Assembly: GCA_965205385.1 (NCBI GenBank)
Contig: CBDBGS010000008.1
Coordinates: 1,798,001-1,862,000 of the forward strand
From: CATOSP01 sp965205385
GTDB lineage: Bacteria; Chloroflexota; Dehalococcoidia; Lucifugimonadales; UBA3495
Length of the DNA: 64,000 bases
Direction: 5' to 3'
Part shown: one piece after another, positions 14,672 through 24,226 of the stretch
Position numbering within the stretch: the stretch's first letter is position 1
Layout: every line of letters starts with the position of its first letter
Position numbers and translations under genes: made by a program
The notes under the pieces: model-generated
The model's input: the letters and a program-made list of their open reading frames with translations, nothing else
Database searches by the model: none
What the model was told of the DNA's origin: nothing

Positions 14672-17347
14672 TCACAGCACGCCGCTTTCGACCAGGTAAC
14701 CCAACTCCTGGAGTGAGAGCCCTAGTTCCCCGCAGAAGACTTCTTCGTTGTGTTCTCCGATCAGGGGTGCGCGCCGGGAAATTCTCCAGGGAGAGCCGTT
14801 GTATATTCCGGCGGCTCCGGGGTACTTGAAGCTGCGGGCCAATTCTGGGTGATGTACATCCACCCAGAATCCCCGGTCGTTCATGTGACCATCTTCGACC
14901 AGCTCGTCTGGCGTGCGCACCGCGCCCCAGTTGAACCCCCGTTCCTGGCCCCCGTGGGCCACATCTTCTTGGGAAAGGGTGGCCACGAACTTGATGACCA
15001 GGTCGTTGATGTAGGTGCGGTGTTCGTTGATATAAGCGGCGTCCATGTAGCGCTCGTCCAACAGGTCTTCCGCCAGTCCGTAATTGTCCATCCACTCGGC
15101 CATTGTCCGGAGCTGACGGGGGGTGAGGCGGGTCGCCGCGGCGTTCACGTATTTACCGTCGCCGCAGAGTAGCTGTGACGGGTCTCCCGGCGCCGCCGCG
15201 GCGTGACGGCCTGTCTGCCGCTTGACCACGTTGCCGGTGTAGATATAGGTGTTGATGTGCATCTCCGTGGTCAGGGCGCAGGCGTCGTGGATCGAGGAGT
15301 CGATGTATTGGCCCTTACCGGTGTTGGAGCGGTAAAAGAGGGCCGCCATGATGGCCATGTAGGCGTAGTGGCTTCCCATATGCCAGGCGTTTCCACCGCC
15401 GGGCGCAATGGGTACCTCACCTGGCACGTCAATCTCGTCGTAGCCGCAGCAGCCCATCTGTCCTCCTGCGGCCATGTGCACCAGGTCTGTGGTTAGGAAG
15501 TCCTTCCACGGCCCCGTTTGGCCAAAGGGCGTCAGGGAGCACATGACAAGCCCCGGGTTCCCTTCCTTGAGTTGTTCGTAGCCCAGTCCCAGAGACGGCA
15601 GGTATCCCGCCGGCAGGGACTCCAATATCACATCTGAGTTGGCCGCCAGCCGCCTGAAGATCCCCTGGGCGTCCGTAGACTCAAGGTTGAGCGTGATCCC
15701 GCGCTTGGAAGTGTTGTAATGCCAAAACGAGAGGCTGCGCTCGCGGTTGGGCACATCGTCCATGAAAGGACCAATGGCGCGGGACGCCTCACCTCCGGGG
15801 GGCTCGATCTTGACGACGTCGGCTCCAAGGTCGGCGAGCAGCTTGCCGCAGAACTGCGCCTCCTGACCGGAAACCTCCAGCACTCGGAGGCCGGACAAGG
15901 GGGCGGGAGAAGCAGAGCCGTCCCCTTCTAAATTCCCCTTCCCGGCGGGGGCGGTACTCTGCTGGGTCAAGGCGCCGCCCGAACGGCCTCCGTTGGGCCG
16001 GTAGCTGGCGGCGATCATCTCGTCCATATAGGGGTAGCGTGTCAGAGACTCAGGCCAGAAGGTGAAGTCATCGTAGCCCGCCACGAACTCCTCGTGGCTA
16101 ATCCCCAGCAACCCTTCGACGATCTCCTGGTTGTGTTCTCCCATTAGCGGGGCGCACCGTATATTTGCCGCCGGGGTTTCGGACAACTTGAATGGCGCGT
16201 TTTGGAATTTCCGTCTACCCAGCACTGGGTGGTCCATCTCCAGGTACATGTCCCGGTGACGCAATTGGGGGTCGTGTTCGACCCTATTCTCCGAGCTCTG
16301 GACAGGCATGGCCCGGACACCCGCAGCCTGGCATTTTTCCATTAGCCCGTACTTTTCCTGTGTTTGGGTCCATTCCTCTAGGTTTCGGTCCAGCTCTTCC
16401 TGGTGTTCCAGCCTGGATGAAATGGTGGCGAATTTAGGTGACGCCGCCCAATCCGGAGAGCCCATCACCTCGGCCAACCGGCCCCATTCCTGGTCGTTGA
16501 GGCACGCGATGGCGCACCAATCGTTGTATCCGCCGCCCTTAGTGCGGTACCCATTGTGAGGCGCGACCGTTGGGCCTCGGTAATTATGGGTGAGGGGCGT
16601 TCCGGGCCAATGGGCCCTGTTCCCTGGTGGATAGCCCTCCCTGCGGGAAGGGCGGCCGTTGACCGTCGCGTCCAGCATGGCGGAACCGTTCAAGGTTGCG
16701 CCGATCATCATCTGGGATAGGTCGACGTGTTGTCCCTGCCCGGTCATGTTGCGCCGGTATAGGGAAGTAAGTATGGAGAAGGCGATGTACATCCCGCCAG
16801 TGTCGTCCAGGTAGGACCAACCCCACCCGGCTGGAGGCGCGTCCGGAATCCCAGACAGGTAGGTCATGCCGGAGAATGCCTGGGCGATGGGTCCGGCGGT
16901 CAGGTAGTGGCTCTGTCGTCCGGTGTGACCGAAGCCGGATTGGGACAGGTAGACGATGTCCGGCTTGAGCTTGCGTAGCTCGTCGTAGCCGAGACCCCAT
17001 CGCCGGAGGACGCTTGCGCTGAAGTTTTCGACAATCACGTCCGAGACGGTCACGAGCCGTTTTACCATGTCCAGCCCGCGGTCGCTCCTGACGTTTACGA
17101 CCATGCTGCGCTTGTTGCAGTTGGTGTCGTTGAAGTTGGCCGACGAATTCAGGTTGACCTCTACTCCAGGGGGTGAAGCGCCGCTGGACCGGCCCCTCTC
17201 GTTCAGCGGCCATTCGACCTTGATTACGTCAGCCCCGAGGGCTCCCAGCCAGCGCGTAGCCCATGGGCCCGCCCTGACCCAGGTGAGATCGAGGACTCTG
17301 ATCCCATCAAGGGGACGGGGTCCGACGTTTATCTGGGGTTGGGTCAT
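14672..17347 (-). CDS. Tandem-domain class III CoA-transferase (CaiB/BaiF-CaiB/BaiF fusion)
   Basis: 891 residues, about twice a normal CaiB/BaiF protein. Domain 1 spans about 10-430 and domain 2 about 480-891, joined by a low-complexity linker. Both have the N-terminal GxRVLDLTWVRAGP-like or GLRVLEVSG start and the TGxGQ segment. The catalytic Asp of this family lies about 20 residues before TGxGQ. Domain 1 has it (YLDDTGG, D181); domain 2 has Trp there (GNAWHMGSH, W655). The fusion thus pairs one catalytic and one non-catalytic half, like an obligate heterodimer in one chain. It is between a MenB-like gene and the TPP-enzyme subunits, all leftward. Confidence 0.9.
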   Translation of the reverse strand: MTQPQINVGPRPLDGIRVLDLTWVRAGPWATRWLGALGADVIKVEWPLNERGRSSGASPPGVEVNLNSSANFNDTNCNKRSMVVNVRSDRGLDMVKRLVTVSDVIVENFSASVLRRWGLGYDELRKLKPDIVYLSQSGFGHTGRQSHYLTAGPIAQAFSGMTYLSGIPDAPPAGWGWSYLDDTGGMYIAFSILTSLYRRNMTGQGQHVDLSQMMIGATLNGSAMLDATVNGRPSRREGYPPGNRAHWPGTPLTHNYRGPTVAPHNGYRTKGGGYNDWCAIACLNDQEWGRLAEVMGSPDWAASPKFATISSRLEHQEELDRNLEEWTQTQEKYGLMEKCQAAGVRAMPVQSSENRVEHDPQLRHRDMYLEMDHPVLGRRKFQNAPFKLSETPAANIRCAPLMGEHNQEIVEGLLGISHEEFVAGYDDFTFWPESLTRYPYMDEMIAASYRPNGGRSGGALTQQSTAPAGKGNLEGDGSASPAPLSGLRVLEVSGQEAQFCGKLLADLGADVVKIEPPGGEASRAIGPFMDDVPNRERSLSFWHYNTSKRGITLNLESTDAQGIFRRLAANSDVILESLPAGYLPSLGLGYEQLKEGNPGLVMCSLTPFGQTGPWKDFLTTDLVHMAAGGQMGCCGYDEIDVPGEVPIAPGGGNAWHMGSHYAYMAIMAALFYRSNTGKGQYIDSSIHDACALTTEMHINTYIYTGNVVKRQTGRHAAAAPGDPSQLLCGDGKYVNAAATRLTPRQLRTMAEWMDNYGLAEDLLDERYMDAAYINEHRTYINDLVIKFVATLSQEDVAHGGQERGFNWGAVRTPDELVEDGHMNDRGFWVDVHHPELARSFKYPGAAGIYNGSPWRISRRAPLIGEHNEEVFCGELGLSLQELGYLVESGVL

Positions 17348-17385
17348 CGGTCCTACCTCCTTGGTCCGGAGACGGTTGATTCCGT

Positions 17386-18549
17386 TTAACTGATCGGGAT
17401 AGGTATGTAGGGAAGATTCTTGGACTGGTCGATGGGGCGCCTTTCAATGAATGCGAGCCGCCGTTCCCGGCATTCCTCCGACGCAACGTAGTCAGGGATA
17501 TGTTCTTGGACGGGGCTTTGGCCGGGAACGATGAAGTGGTCGTGCTGGTTGTAGGAGATCTTCTGCATCTGCAGAATCACGGGACTGACCCGGTTCAGGT
17601 CCGCCAACCACCGGTCCACCTCGGCCCAGAGTTGGTCCGGACGCACCACAGAGTTGACCAAGCCCATGTTGTAGGCTTCTTCGGCGGTATACTGACGGCA
17701 GAGCATCCAGATTTCCCGCGCCCTCTTCTGCCCGACGCGGGCAGCTAGGGACGCGACGCCGTGACCTGCGGCGGGACTGCCAACCCTGGGCCCGGTCTGG
17801 CCGAACCTAGACCGGGTGGTGGCGATGGTGAAGTCACACTCGTAGGCCAGAATGTTGCCGGAACCAATGGCAAAGCCGTCTACCTCGGCGATGACCGGCT
17901 GGGGCATCTGTTGGATGACTTGGCCGTAACTCACCGACGCGGTGCCTCGATAGTCTACACGTTCGGTCTCAGGGTCGTAGCTCTGGTCGTTGCCGGTGCA
18001 GAAACCATTAGGCCCGGAACCGGAAATCACGACGGCCCGGACCGAATTGTCCTGGGCCGCGTCGAGCAGCGCGTTGGCCATCTCGTTCATGGTGATGCCC
18101 CGCTTGGCGTTGTAGGTCTCGGGGCGGTTAATCATCATCCACGCGACGCCGTCCCGCTTTTCATAGACGATGTCGGAGTAGTCCTCGGAGCCGATCAAGG
18201 TACCCTTGTAGCTGGCGAATTTCTGTTCCACCATGTCCACCGCTTCTTGAAGCACGGTGAGGAGATCTGAAGCGGAGACGTCCGCGACCGTCTGGCCTGT
18301 GATCTCCTGGGCGCCTCGGGAAGCGCGGATTCCCTTTGTGCCCAGCCAGCGGGTGTAGCCTCTTGTGAAGTCGTGAACCGCCGGACAGGCCTCGTGGGAG
18401 AAAGTCACAGCCCCTCCGGTGGCCAGCTCGTCGACGGAAAGGCGGAATTCCGCCGGCTCTCCAGCGGATGGAGACGCCAGGCTTATGTTAACCGCAACTC
18501 CTGCGTTGTCGTAAGTGACGGTCGTGTCGAATCGCACGGTGGAGGTCAT
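17386..18549 (-). CDS. MenB/BadI-like crotonase with N-terminal extension
   Basis: 387 residues; typical MenB-like proteins have about 270-300. Residues about 125-360 match the naphthoyl-CoA synthase/2-ketocyclohexanecarboxyl-CoA hydrolase branch: DIVYEKRDGVAWMMINRPE, FCTGNDQ, GFAIGSGNILAYECDFTIA, FGQTGPRVGSPAAGHG and REIWMLCRQYTAEEA. The first 115 residues are an extra acidic domain I do not recognise. BadI opens a cyclic beta-keto acyl-CoA, and MenB makes a ring by Claisen condensation. No men genes are nearby. With a CoA-transferase and decarboxylase behind it, ring cleavage in a catabolic route is the better guess. It is the first gene of the operon. Confidence 0.8.
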   Translation of the reverse strand: MTSTVRFDTTVTYDNAGVAVNISLASPSAGEPAEFRLSVDELATGGAVTFSHEACPAVHDFTRGYTRWLGTKGIRASRGAQEITGQTVADVSASDLLTVLQEAVDMVEQKFASYKGTLIGSEDYSDIVYEKRDGVAWMMINRPETYNAKRGITMNEMANALLDAAQDNSVRAVVISGSGPNGFCTGNDQSYDPETERVDYRGTASVSYGQVIQQMPQPVIAEVDGFAIGSGNILAYECDFTIATTRSRFGQTGPRVGSPAAGHGVASLAARVGQKRAREIWMLCRQYTAEEAYNMGLVNSVVRPDQLWAEVDRWLADLNRVSPVILQMQKISYNQHDHFIVPGQSPVQEHIPDYVASEECRERRLAFIERRPIDQSKNLPYIPIPIS

Positions 18550-18707
18550 TTAGTTCACCCCTGTTGCTGGTCTGGTGGGTGTTGTACGGGGTTACATCTT
18601 GGGCAGATTACCATCCACACCAGGCAAACACAACCGCCCGGACTAGCCTGGCCGGACACTGCCGTTAGCGGGATCTGGGGACTCGCGTCGTCCCATTCCG
18701 GAAATGG

Positions 18708-18733
18708 GAACGGCCCCTGATTTGGGGCCGTTC
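18708..18733 (-). terminator. Hairpin terminator after dppF-like gene
   Basis: Perfect 10-base stem GAACGGCCCC/GGGGCCGTTC with a 6-base loop, 35 bases beyond the stop of the ATP-binding protein gene. There is no long T tract. It ends the transporter operon and lies before the MenB-like gene. Confidence 0.65.
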
Positions 18734-18767
18734 GACTCAAGGGCTTGAGGGTAGTTGGGCGCAGGTG

Positions 18768-19778
18768 TCAGTAGAGGTGGCAGGACACGAAATGCCCTGG
18801 GGTCACTTCCTTGACATCCGGAATGTCCACTGAGCAGTGGTCCATGACCATTGGGCACCGGGGATGGAAGTGGCATCCCGGCGGGGGGTTCAAGGGCGAA
18901 GGGACTTCGCCCGTCAGGATTATCTCTTCCTGAAGAGTGTCGGGGTGAGACGGCAGCGCCGCTGACATGAGCGCTTTGGTGTATGGGTGCAGCGGGTTCT
19001 CGAAAAGCTCCTTGACCGGAGCCAATTCCACGATCTGGCCCAGGTACATGACCGCAACCCAGTGGCACATGTAACGCACGGTTGCCAGGTGATGAGCAAT
19101 CAGAATGTAGCTGAGGCCGAGCTCAGACTGCAGGTCCTTCAGCAGGTTCATGATCTGGGCGCGGATCGATACGTCGAGAGCCGACACCGGCTCGTCCAGG
19201 ACGATAACCTCGGGGTTCAGCGAGAGCGCCCTTGCCACGGCCAACCTCTGTCTTTGGCCTCCACTGAACTCGTGTGGGTAGAGGTTGGAGTGATAGTCGT
19301 TCAGCCCCACGTTGTTCAGCAGTTCCATCACCCGCTGCTGAATCTCGCTGCGGGAGAGCTGCCAGTTGATCACCATGGGCTCGGCGACCAGGTCTTTGAC
19401 CCGCATTCGAGGGTTGAGCGAACTCCAGGGGTCCTGAAACACCGCCTGCACGGAACTGCGGTACTCCTTGCGCTTTGACTCGTTGCCGCCGTAGACGTCA
19501 TCGCCCTTGAAGAGGATGGTGCCTTCGGTGGGGCGTTCCAGCATTAGGAGCATCTTGGCCGTGGTGGTCTTACCGCAGCCGGACTCACCCACGATGCCGA
19601 GGGTCTCCCCTTCGTGGAGTTGGAAGGAGACGCCGTCCACGGCTTTGATATGGCCGGTGACTCTGGACAAGAGGATCCCGCGGGTAACCGGGAAATACTT
19701 CTTTAGATTGCGCGCCTCAAGCAGCACCTGTCCGGTACCGGCGCTAGGTGTGCTTGCGGCTGGGCTCGTCATGGTCAT
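18768..19778 (-). CDS. Peptide-type ABC transporter, ATP-binding protein (DppF/OppF family)
   Basis: About 336 residues from the ATG at 19778, whose ATGA overlaps the stop of the preceding ATPase gene; an upstream ATG in the same frame lies inside that gene. Walker A GESGCGKTTTAK, signature SGGQRQRLAVARAL and Walker B VIVLDEPVSALD are intact. The C-terminal oligo_HPY tail has the Cys pattern GCHFHPRCPMVMDHC. It powers uptake with the other ATPase, two permeases and the binding protein encoded upstream. The operon is interrupted by an insertion sequence between the binding protein and the permeases. Confidence 0.93.
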   Translation of the reverse strand: MTMTSPAASTPSAGTGQVLLEARNLKKYFPVTRGILLSRVTGHIKAVDGVSFQLHEGETLGIVGESGCGKTTTAKMLLMLERPTEGTILFKGDDVYGGNESKRKEYRSSVQAVFQDPWSSLNPRMRVKDLVAEPMVINWQLSRSEIQQRVMELLNNVGLNDYHSNLYPHEFSGGQRQRLAVARALSLNPEVIVLDEPVSALDVSIRAQIMNLLKDLQSELGLSYILIAHHLATVRYMCHWVAVMYLGQIVELAPVKELFENPLHPYTKALMSAALPSHPDTLQEEIILTGEVPSPLNPPPGCHFHPRCPMVMDHCSVDIPDVKEVTPGHFVSCHLY

Positions 19779-20764
19779 TCTTCTAGTCTCCAACATGCGG
19801 AGTAGTGGCCCTCGGCTACGGGGAACTCGGGTGGGTACTCCTGCCGACATTTGTCCATGACGTAAGGACAGCGGGCGGCGAAAGAGCAACCGGCGGGCAG
19901 GTTATGGAGTGTGGGAGGCTGGCCTTCGATGGCGTAGAGCCGTTCCACGTCCTCCTCCATTTTAGGTACCGACGCCAGCAGGGCTTCGGTGTAAGGGTGG
20001 GAAGCGTTGTTGAAGATGTCACGGACGCTGCCCATCTCCACGATTCTGCCCGCATACATGACTGCCACCCGGTCGCACATCTTGGCCACGATCCCGAAGT
20101 CGTGGGTGATGAAAATCAAGGAGAGCTCGGACTCCTGCTGAATGTCCTTCAGCAGCTTGAGGTACTGCGCCTGAATGGTGACATCCAGGGAGGTCGTCGG
20201 CTCGTCGGCGATCAGGACCATGGGCTGGCACGAGATGCCTATGGCCCCCACCACGCGCTGGCGCATACCGCCGCTCATCTGGTGGGGGTAGTCCCTTACC
20301 CTGGACTCGGCGGCAGGGATGTTGACCTTCCGCAGCACGTCCAAGGCCCGGTCCATAACGCTTTGCCGGGGAATGTCTTGGTGGATGCGGATGGCCTCGG
20401 TGACCTGATTGCCGATGGTGAACACCGGATTCAGAGACGTCATGGGGTCCTGAATGATGAGTCCGATCTTACTGCCGCGGACCTTGCTCATATCGTCTTC
20501 CGATAACTGCAGCAGGTCCTCACCGTCCAGAGTGATCGAACCGTCCACGATGCGCCCAGGCGGTATGGGTATCAACCGCATCAGGGAGAGCATGGTCACC
20601 GACTTGCCGCAGCCGGACTCGCCTACTATACCCAGAGTCTCGCCTTTTCTCAGATCGAAGTTTACCCCGTCGACGGCCTTGACCTCGCCCCACCGGGTGC
20701 GGAAGTAGGTCCGCAAATCTTTTACTGAAAGGACTACGTCGTCCTGTGTTTCGGTAGCGGCCAT
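19775..20764 (-). CDS. Peptide-type ABC transporter, ATP-binding protein (DppD/OppD family)
   Basis: 329 residues. Walker A GESGCGKSVTMLSL, Q-loop IIQDPMTSLNP, signature MSGGMRQRVVGAIG and Walker B VLIADEPTTSLD are visible. The C-terminal oligo_HPY segment reads LPAGCSFAARCPYVMDKC, with the Cys pattern of DppD and OppD. Its stop overlaps the next ATPase start by four bases, so the two subunits are translated together, as expected for a heterodimeric ATPase. It is 120 bases downstream of the permease gene, in a gap holding a large inverted repeat. Confidence 0.93.
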   Translation of the reverse strand: MAATETQDDVVLSVKDLRTYFRTRWGEVKAVDGVNFDLRKGETLGIVGESGCGKSVTMLSLMRLIPIPPGRIVDGSITLDGEDLLQLSEDDMSKVRGSKIGLIIQDPMTSLNPVFTIGNQVTEAIRIHQDIPRQSVMDRALDVLRKVNIPAAESRVRDYPHQMSGGMRQRVVGAIGISCQPMVLIADEPTTSLDVTIQAQYLKLLKDIQQESELSLIFITHDFGIVAKMCDRVAVMYAGRIVEMGSVRDIFNNASHPYTEALLASVPKMEEDVERLYAIEGQPPTLHNLPAGCSFAARCPYVMDKCRQEYPPEFPVAEGHYSACWRLEE

Positions 20765-20814
20765 GTATCCTAACCTCTCAATTTGTGCCAGTGGCCGGTT
20801 TTCGGTGGTAAGTT

Positions 20815-20876
20815 GCCGGTGGCCAGTTTTCGGTCCGGTCTACCTGGTCACTCGTTTTTAACCACTGGCCACCGGC
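20815..20876. repeat. 13-base inverted repeat between permease and ATPase genes
   Basis: GCCGGTGGCCAGT (20815-20827) is perfectly complementary to ACTGGCCACCGGC (20864-20876), with 36 bases between. A diverged direct copy GCCAGTGGCCGGTTTTCGGT lies just before it (about 20788). It may be a mobile repeat unit or an attenuator that lowers ATPase expression relative to permeases. Confidence 0.6.
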
Positions 20877-20884
20877 TAATCGAA

Positions 20885-21952
20885 CTACTCTAGTTGCCTT
20901 AGCCTGGGGTCGAAGCGGTCGCGCATCCAGTCACCCAGGAAGTTGAGGGCCATCACCACCAGGAAGATGCACACTCCGGGGAACAGGGCGATCCACCAGG
21001 CGTCGGCCAGGTACTCGCGGCCGTCGGCGACCATCGCGCCCCAGGCTGGCTTGGGAGGCGGGATGCCCGCGCCCAAGAAGCTCAGGATCGCTTCAGTGAG
21101 GATCAGTTGTCCGACCCGTAGCGTTGCGATGACTAGGATGGTGTTGGTTACGCCGGGGAAGATATGTACGAACATGATCCGCATCGGGCCGGCCCCCGCC
21201 ACCTTGGCCAGGGCCACGTAGTCGGACGTCTTCAGGGACAGCACTTCCGCCCGCACGTTACGTGGGAATGCGTTCCAGGCTACGAAAGCCAGCAGTCCTA
21301 ACAGCACTATGAAGCTCTGACCAAAGACGATCACGATGACCAAAGCAATAAGTATGGTGGGTACCGCGTAGGTAATCTCCACCACCCTCATGATGCCTTC
21401 GTCGATATGGTTACCGTACTTGGGGAAAATCTGGTCCGCATACCCCGCCACGAGACCCAGAACGGTCCCGACCACGAGGCCGCTGGAGAGGGATACCGCA
21501 GTCACCAGCAGGGATACCCTGGCGCCGTGAATTATCCGGCTTAGAGTGTCCCGTCCGGTCTGGTCGGTCCCCAGCAGGTGATTGGTCGTCCCGCCGGGTT
21601 TTGATTCGATTGCAACAGTGTCGCCTACCGCCCACTGTCTATCGGGGAACTCCTTTTGGACGTTCCTTAGAGTGATCTGGAATCGGGCCTCCGCACTCAA
21701 CTTGTCCACCCGCTGCGCTACAGTGACGGAGGTCAATTCTGGGGAAACCCAGAAGGGCGGCGTGTTCCTCGCCTCCAAGTCGATCTCCAGAGGGTCGTGG
21801 GGAGAAATCAACGGCGCGAAGATACCGACGAATAGCAGAACGGCGAGGATGAACAAGGGGATCACCGGCCAGCGCCGCAGCACATAGCTTATCGTCTGCC
21901 ACGAAGGCAGCAGAGACTTGGGTCTTCTTGCGGTGAGAGTTGCGTCTGCCAT
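20885..21952 (-). CDS. Peptide-type ABC transporter, permease (DppC/OppC family)
   Basis: 355 residues, longer than the usual 280-300. An N-terminal membrane helix (about 30-50) is followed by an extra outside segment of about 60 residues before HLLGTDQTGRDTLSRI, the OppC_N mark. The inner-membrane BPD_transp_1 domain with the EAA loop follows (EAILSFLGAGIPPPKPAWGAMV). With the DppB-type partner, 7 bases upstream, it forms the membrane channel. The long periplasmic insert is unusual and may contact the binding protein. Confidence 0.9.
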   Translation of the reverse strand: MADATLTARRPKSLLPSWQTISYVLRRWPVIPLFILAVLLFVGIFAPLISPHDPLEIDLEARNTPPFWVSPELTSVTVAQRVDKLSAEARFQITLRNVQKEFPDRQWAVGDTVAIESKPGGTTNHLLGTDQTGRDTLSRIIHGARVSLLVTAVSLSSGLVVGTVLGLVAGYADQIFPKYGNHIDEGIMRVVEITYAVPTILIALVIVIVFGQSFIVLLGLLAFVAWNAFPRNVRAEVLSLKTSDYVALAKVAGAGPMRIMFVHIFPGVTNTILVIATLRVGQLILTEAILSFLGAGIPPPKPAWGAMVADGREYLADAWWIALFPGVCIFLVVMALNFLGDWMRDRFDPRLRQLE

Positions 21953-21959
21953 CGTTTAC

Positions 21960-22895
21960 CTAACCGTACCGGATCCGAGGGTCGACGTATGCATAGAGTA
22001 GGTCCGTGATCAAATTAACCACAAGAAACATCGCGGTGAACACCAATACGAGCCCGACCATCAACGGGAAGTCGTTGTCGTCAACCGCCGTGAACGCGAG
22101 GCGGCCCAAGCCGGGCCAGGAGAACACCGTTTCCGTCACGATCGCTCCGGTGATGAATCCCGCCAAGATCAACGATGAAAAGGTCAGCGGCGCCAGAATC
22201 GCGTTCCGGAAAGCGTGTTTCCACAGGACGATGGAGGCGTTGACGCCCTTTGCCCTCGCCAGTTTGATGTACTCCGAGTCCATCACGTCCAGCATGGCCG
22301 ACCGCGTGAGGCGAAGATAGCCCGCGGCGGGAAACAACCCCAGGGTGATGCAGGGAAGGATGAAGTGCTTGATACTGAAGTAATCGGGCTTGGTCCCAAC
22401 TGGCAACCAACCAAGCTGCACGGAGAAGATGAGAATACCCATGATTCCGATCCAGAATACGGGAAGGGTCTGTCCGGATAGGGCCACGGTCCGGCCGATA
22501 TAGTCCCAGATGCTCCCTCTCTTTACGGCTGACAATACCCCTAGGGGGATCCCCAGAAGGGTTGCGACGAGCCAGCCGCCCACCGCCATTTGCAGGGTAT
22601 TCGGGAACGCGTCCCAGACAATTTCAGCGACAGGCTTCCGGTCTAGCATGGACTCGCCGAGATCGCCGCGAAGGGCGTCCGCTAGCCAGAACCCATATTG
22701 GACTATAACGGGATGTTGAAGGTGCAGTTTCCTCCCCAGGTCGTCCCATGCTTCCTGGCTGAGGCCGTACCCGCCTTCCTGGACGTAGAGGAGCCTGGGG
22801 TCGCCCACGATGCGGGAGAGGGTAAACACCAGGAGAGTGGCCGCAATCATAGTTACGACCATGTAGATCAGCCGCCGGATGATAAAACGCTGCAT
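21960..22895 (-). CDS. Peptide-type ABC transporter, permease (DppB/OppB family)
   Basis: 311 residues, standard length. The N-terminus MQRFIIRRLIYMVVTMIAATLLVFTL-type helix and later GSYLRL-like AAGYLRLTRSAMLDV plus the EAA loop (FSWPGLGRLAFTAV) identify DppB. It forms the channel with the DppC-type protein. It is now separated from its binding-protein gene by an insertion sequence beginning 119 bases upstream, so its expression may depend on readthrough or a new promoter. Confidence 0.92.
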   Translation of the reverse strand: MQRFIIRRLIYMVVTMIAATLLVFTLSRIVGDPRLLYVQEGGYGLSQEAWDDLGRKLHLQHPVIVQYGFWLADALRGDLGESMLDRKPVAEIVWDAFPNTLQMAVGGWLVATLLGIPLGVLSAVKRGSIWDYIGRTVALSGQTLPVFWIGIMGILIFSVQLGWLPVGTKPDYFSIKHFILPCITLGLFPAAGYLRLTRSAMLDVMDSEYIKLARAKGVNASIVLWKHAFRNAILAPLTFSSLILAGFITGAIVTETVFSWPGLGRLAFTAVDDNDFPLMVGLVLVFTAMFLVVNLITDLLYAYVDPRIRYG

Positions 22896-23004
22896 GAATG
22901 CTTACCTATAGCCTGCCGGGAAGGTTGATTGTGCGTAAGTGTTTGGCCGGAGAAGTCTAATAGCGAATTTTACATTAAGAAACAGCCTCGCCGCAATGCG
23001 GGTT

Positions 23005-23014
23005 GGCTGCGATC
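23005..23014. repeat. Left target-site duplication of the ISAs1-type element
   Basis: GGCTGCGATC, identical to 24227-24236. Removing the element and one copy restores a continuous gap of about 200 bases between the binding protein and permease genes. Confidence 0.92.
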
Positions 23015-24226
23015 TAGGGCCTTTCAATAGTTATACAAATATAAGAAAATAGGCAATACTCTATGGAGAGGGGGGTGTGTCGTGCTGGAGGAAGGGAAGG
23101 GAGATTGGGGAGTACGATTGGTGGAGTTCTTGTCCCAGGTGCCCGATCCGAGGTGGCGGCGGGGGATTCGGCATCCGCTGCCGGCCATCTTGACCCTGGC
23201 GGTGTGCGCCATGCTTGGGGGGGCGCGCAGCCTGTACGCCATGGCCCAATGGGGCAGGGAGCATCCAGAGTTAGCGCAAATCCTGGGATTTGACCGGGAG
23301 AAGACTCCCTGCGTAGCCACGCTGCATTACCTGTTTCGCAAACTGGACGTGGACGCCTTTGAAAACGCCTTGAGCCGGTGGGCAAATGAGGCCTTGAGGG
23401 AGGAAGATCAAGCCATTGCCATCGACGGCAAAGCCATGCGGGGGATTCACGGGGAAGAGCTCCCGGGAGTCCGGCTGGTGGCGGCTTACGCGCATGAGAG
23501 CGGCTTAGTGCTGGCGCAAAAAGGGGGTAAGGAGCCAGCGTAAGGAGAGCGAACAAGGAGTAGCTCCGGCCTTGCTGGCCCAGATTGAGCTTGATGGGAA
23601 AGTGGTTACGGGAGACGCCTTGTATGCCCAAAAGAGCTTGAGCCGTTACGTGGTGGAGCGCGGAGGAGACTATTTGTGGGTGATTAAGGGGAACCAGCCC
23701 ACGGCGAAAGAGGCGGTATCCCTTCTATTTGCCCAGCCACCTTGGGGAGAAGTGATGCCGGAGGCGAATCAGGAGGACAGCCACGGAGGGCGGCAGGAGT
23801 GGCGCAGGTTGAGAGCGTCCTCCGCTCTAAATCACTACCTTGAGTGGCCTTATCTGGGGCAAGTCTGCTGCATGGAACGCACTCGAACCTATAAGGGGGT
23901 AACGTCACGGGAAATGGCCTACGCCGTCACCAGTCTAACTCCGGAGAAAGCCGGCCCGGCACGCTTGCTCAGCCTGTGGCGGGGTCACTGGCGCATTGAG
24001 AATCAGGTGCATTGGGTTCGGGACGTCACCTTTGACGAGGACCGCAGCCAGGTGCGGACCGGCGCGGCTCCCCAGGTAATGGCCGGTCTTCGAAACGCCG
24101 TCATCGGGCTCCTGCGCCGTACTGGCTCCCACAATATCGCTGCCACACTGCGCCGATACTCTTGGAACCTCACCGCCGCCTTATCCCTCCTCGGCTTATC
24201 TTAAACCCAACTATTGAAAGACCCTG
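23015..24226 (+). mobile_element. ISAs1-family insertion sequence (1,212 bp)
   Basis: Ends are imperfect inverted repeats: TAGGGCCTTTCAATAGTT (23015-23032) and the complement of CAGGGTCTTTCAATAGTT (24209-24226), 16 of 18 identical. It is flanked by a perfect 10-base direct repeat GGCTGCGATC (23005-23014 and 24227-24236), the target-site duplication usual for this family. It carries a transposase broken by one frameshift. The perfect duplication shows recent insertion. It lies between the binding protein and the permeases of the peptide-type transporter, in opposite orientation to them. Confidence 0.93.
23082..24204 (+). pseudogene. ISAs1-family DDE transposase, split by one frameshift
   Basis: The first part (23082-23543) holds the family N-terminal domain (VPDPRWRRGIRHPLPAIL and AIDGKAMRG, with the first catalytic Asp). 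The second (frame opening before 23572) holds the rest, with VVTGDALYAQ (second Asp), WVIKGNQ and the ENQVHWVRDVTFDED region. The frames join if one base is skipped in the run AAAAAGGGGG at 23518-23527; the reading then gives LAQKGVRSQRKESEQG. Going forward by one base is not the usual -1 programmed slip of IS elements, so a homopolymer insertion or sequence error is likelier. Otherwise the full 370-residue protein is present. Confidence 0.85.

Noticed and set aside
23518..23527. Programmed frameshift in the ISAs1-type transposase
   Set aside because: The change needed is +1 (or -2) at A5G5, not the -1 slip known for IS elements, and this family normally has a single frame.
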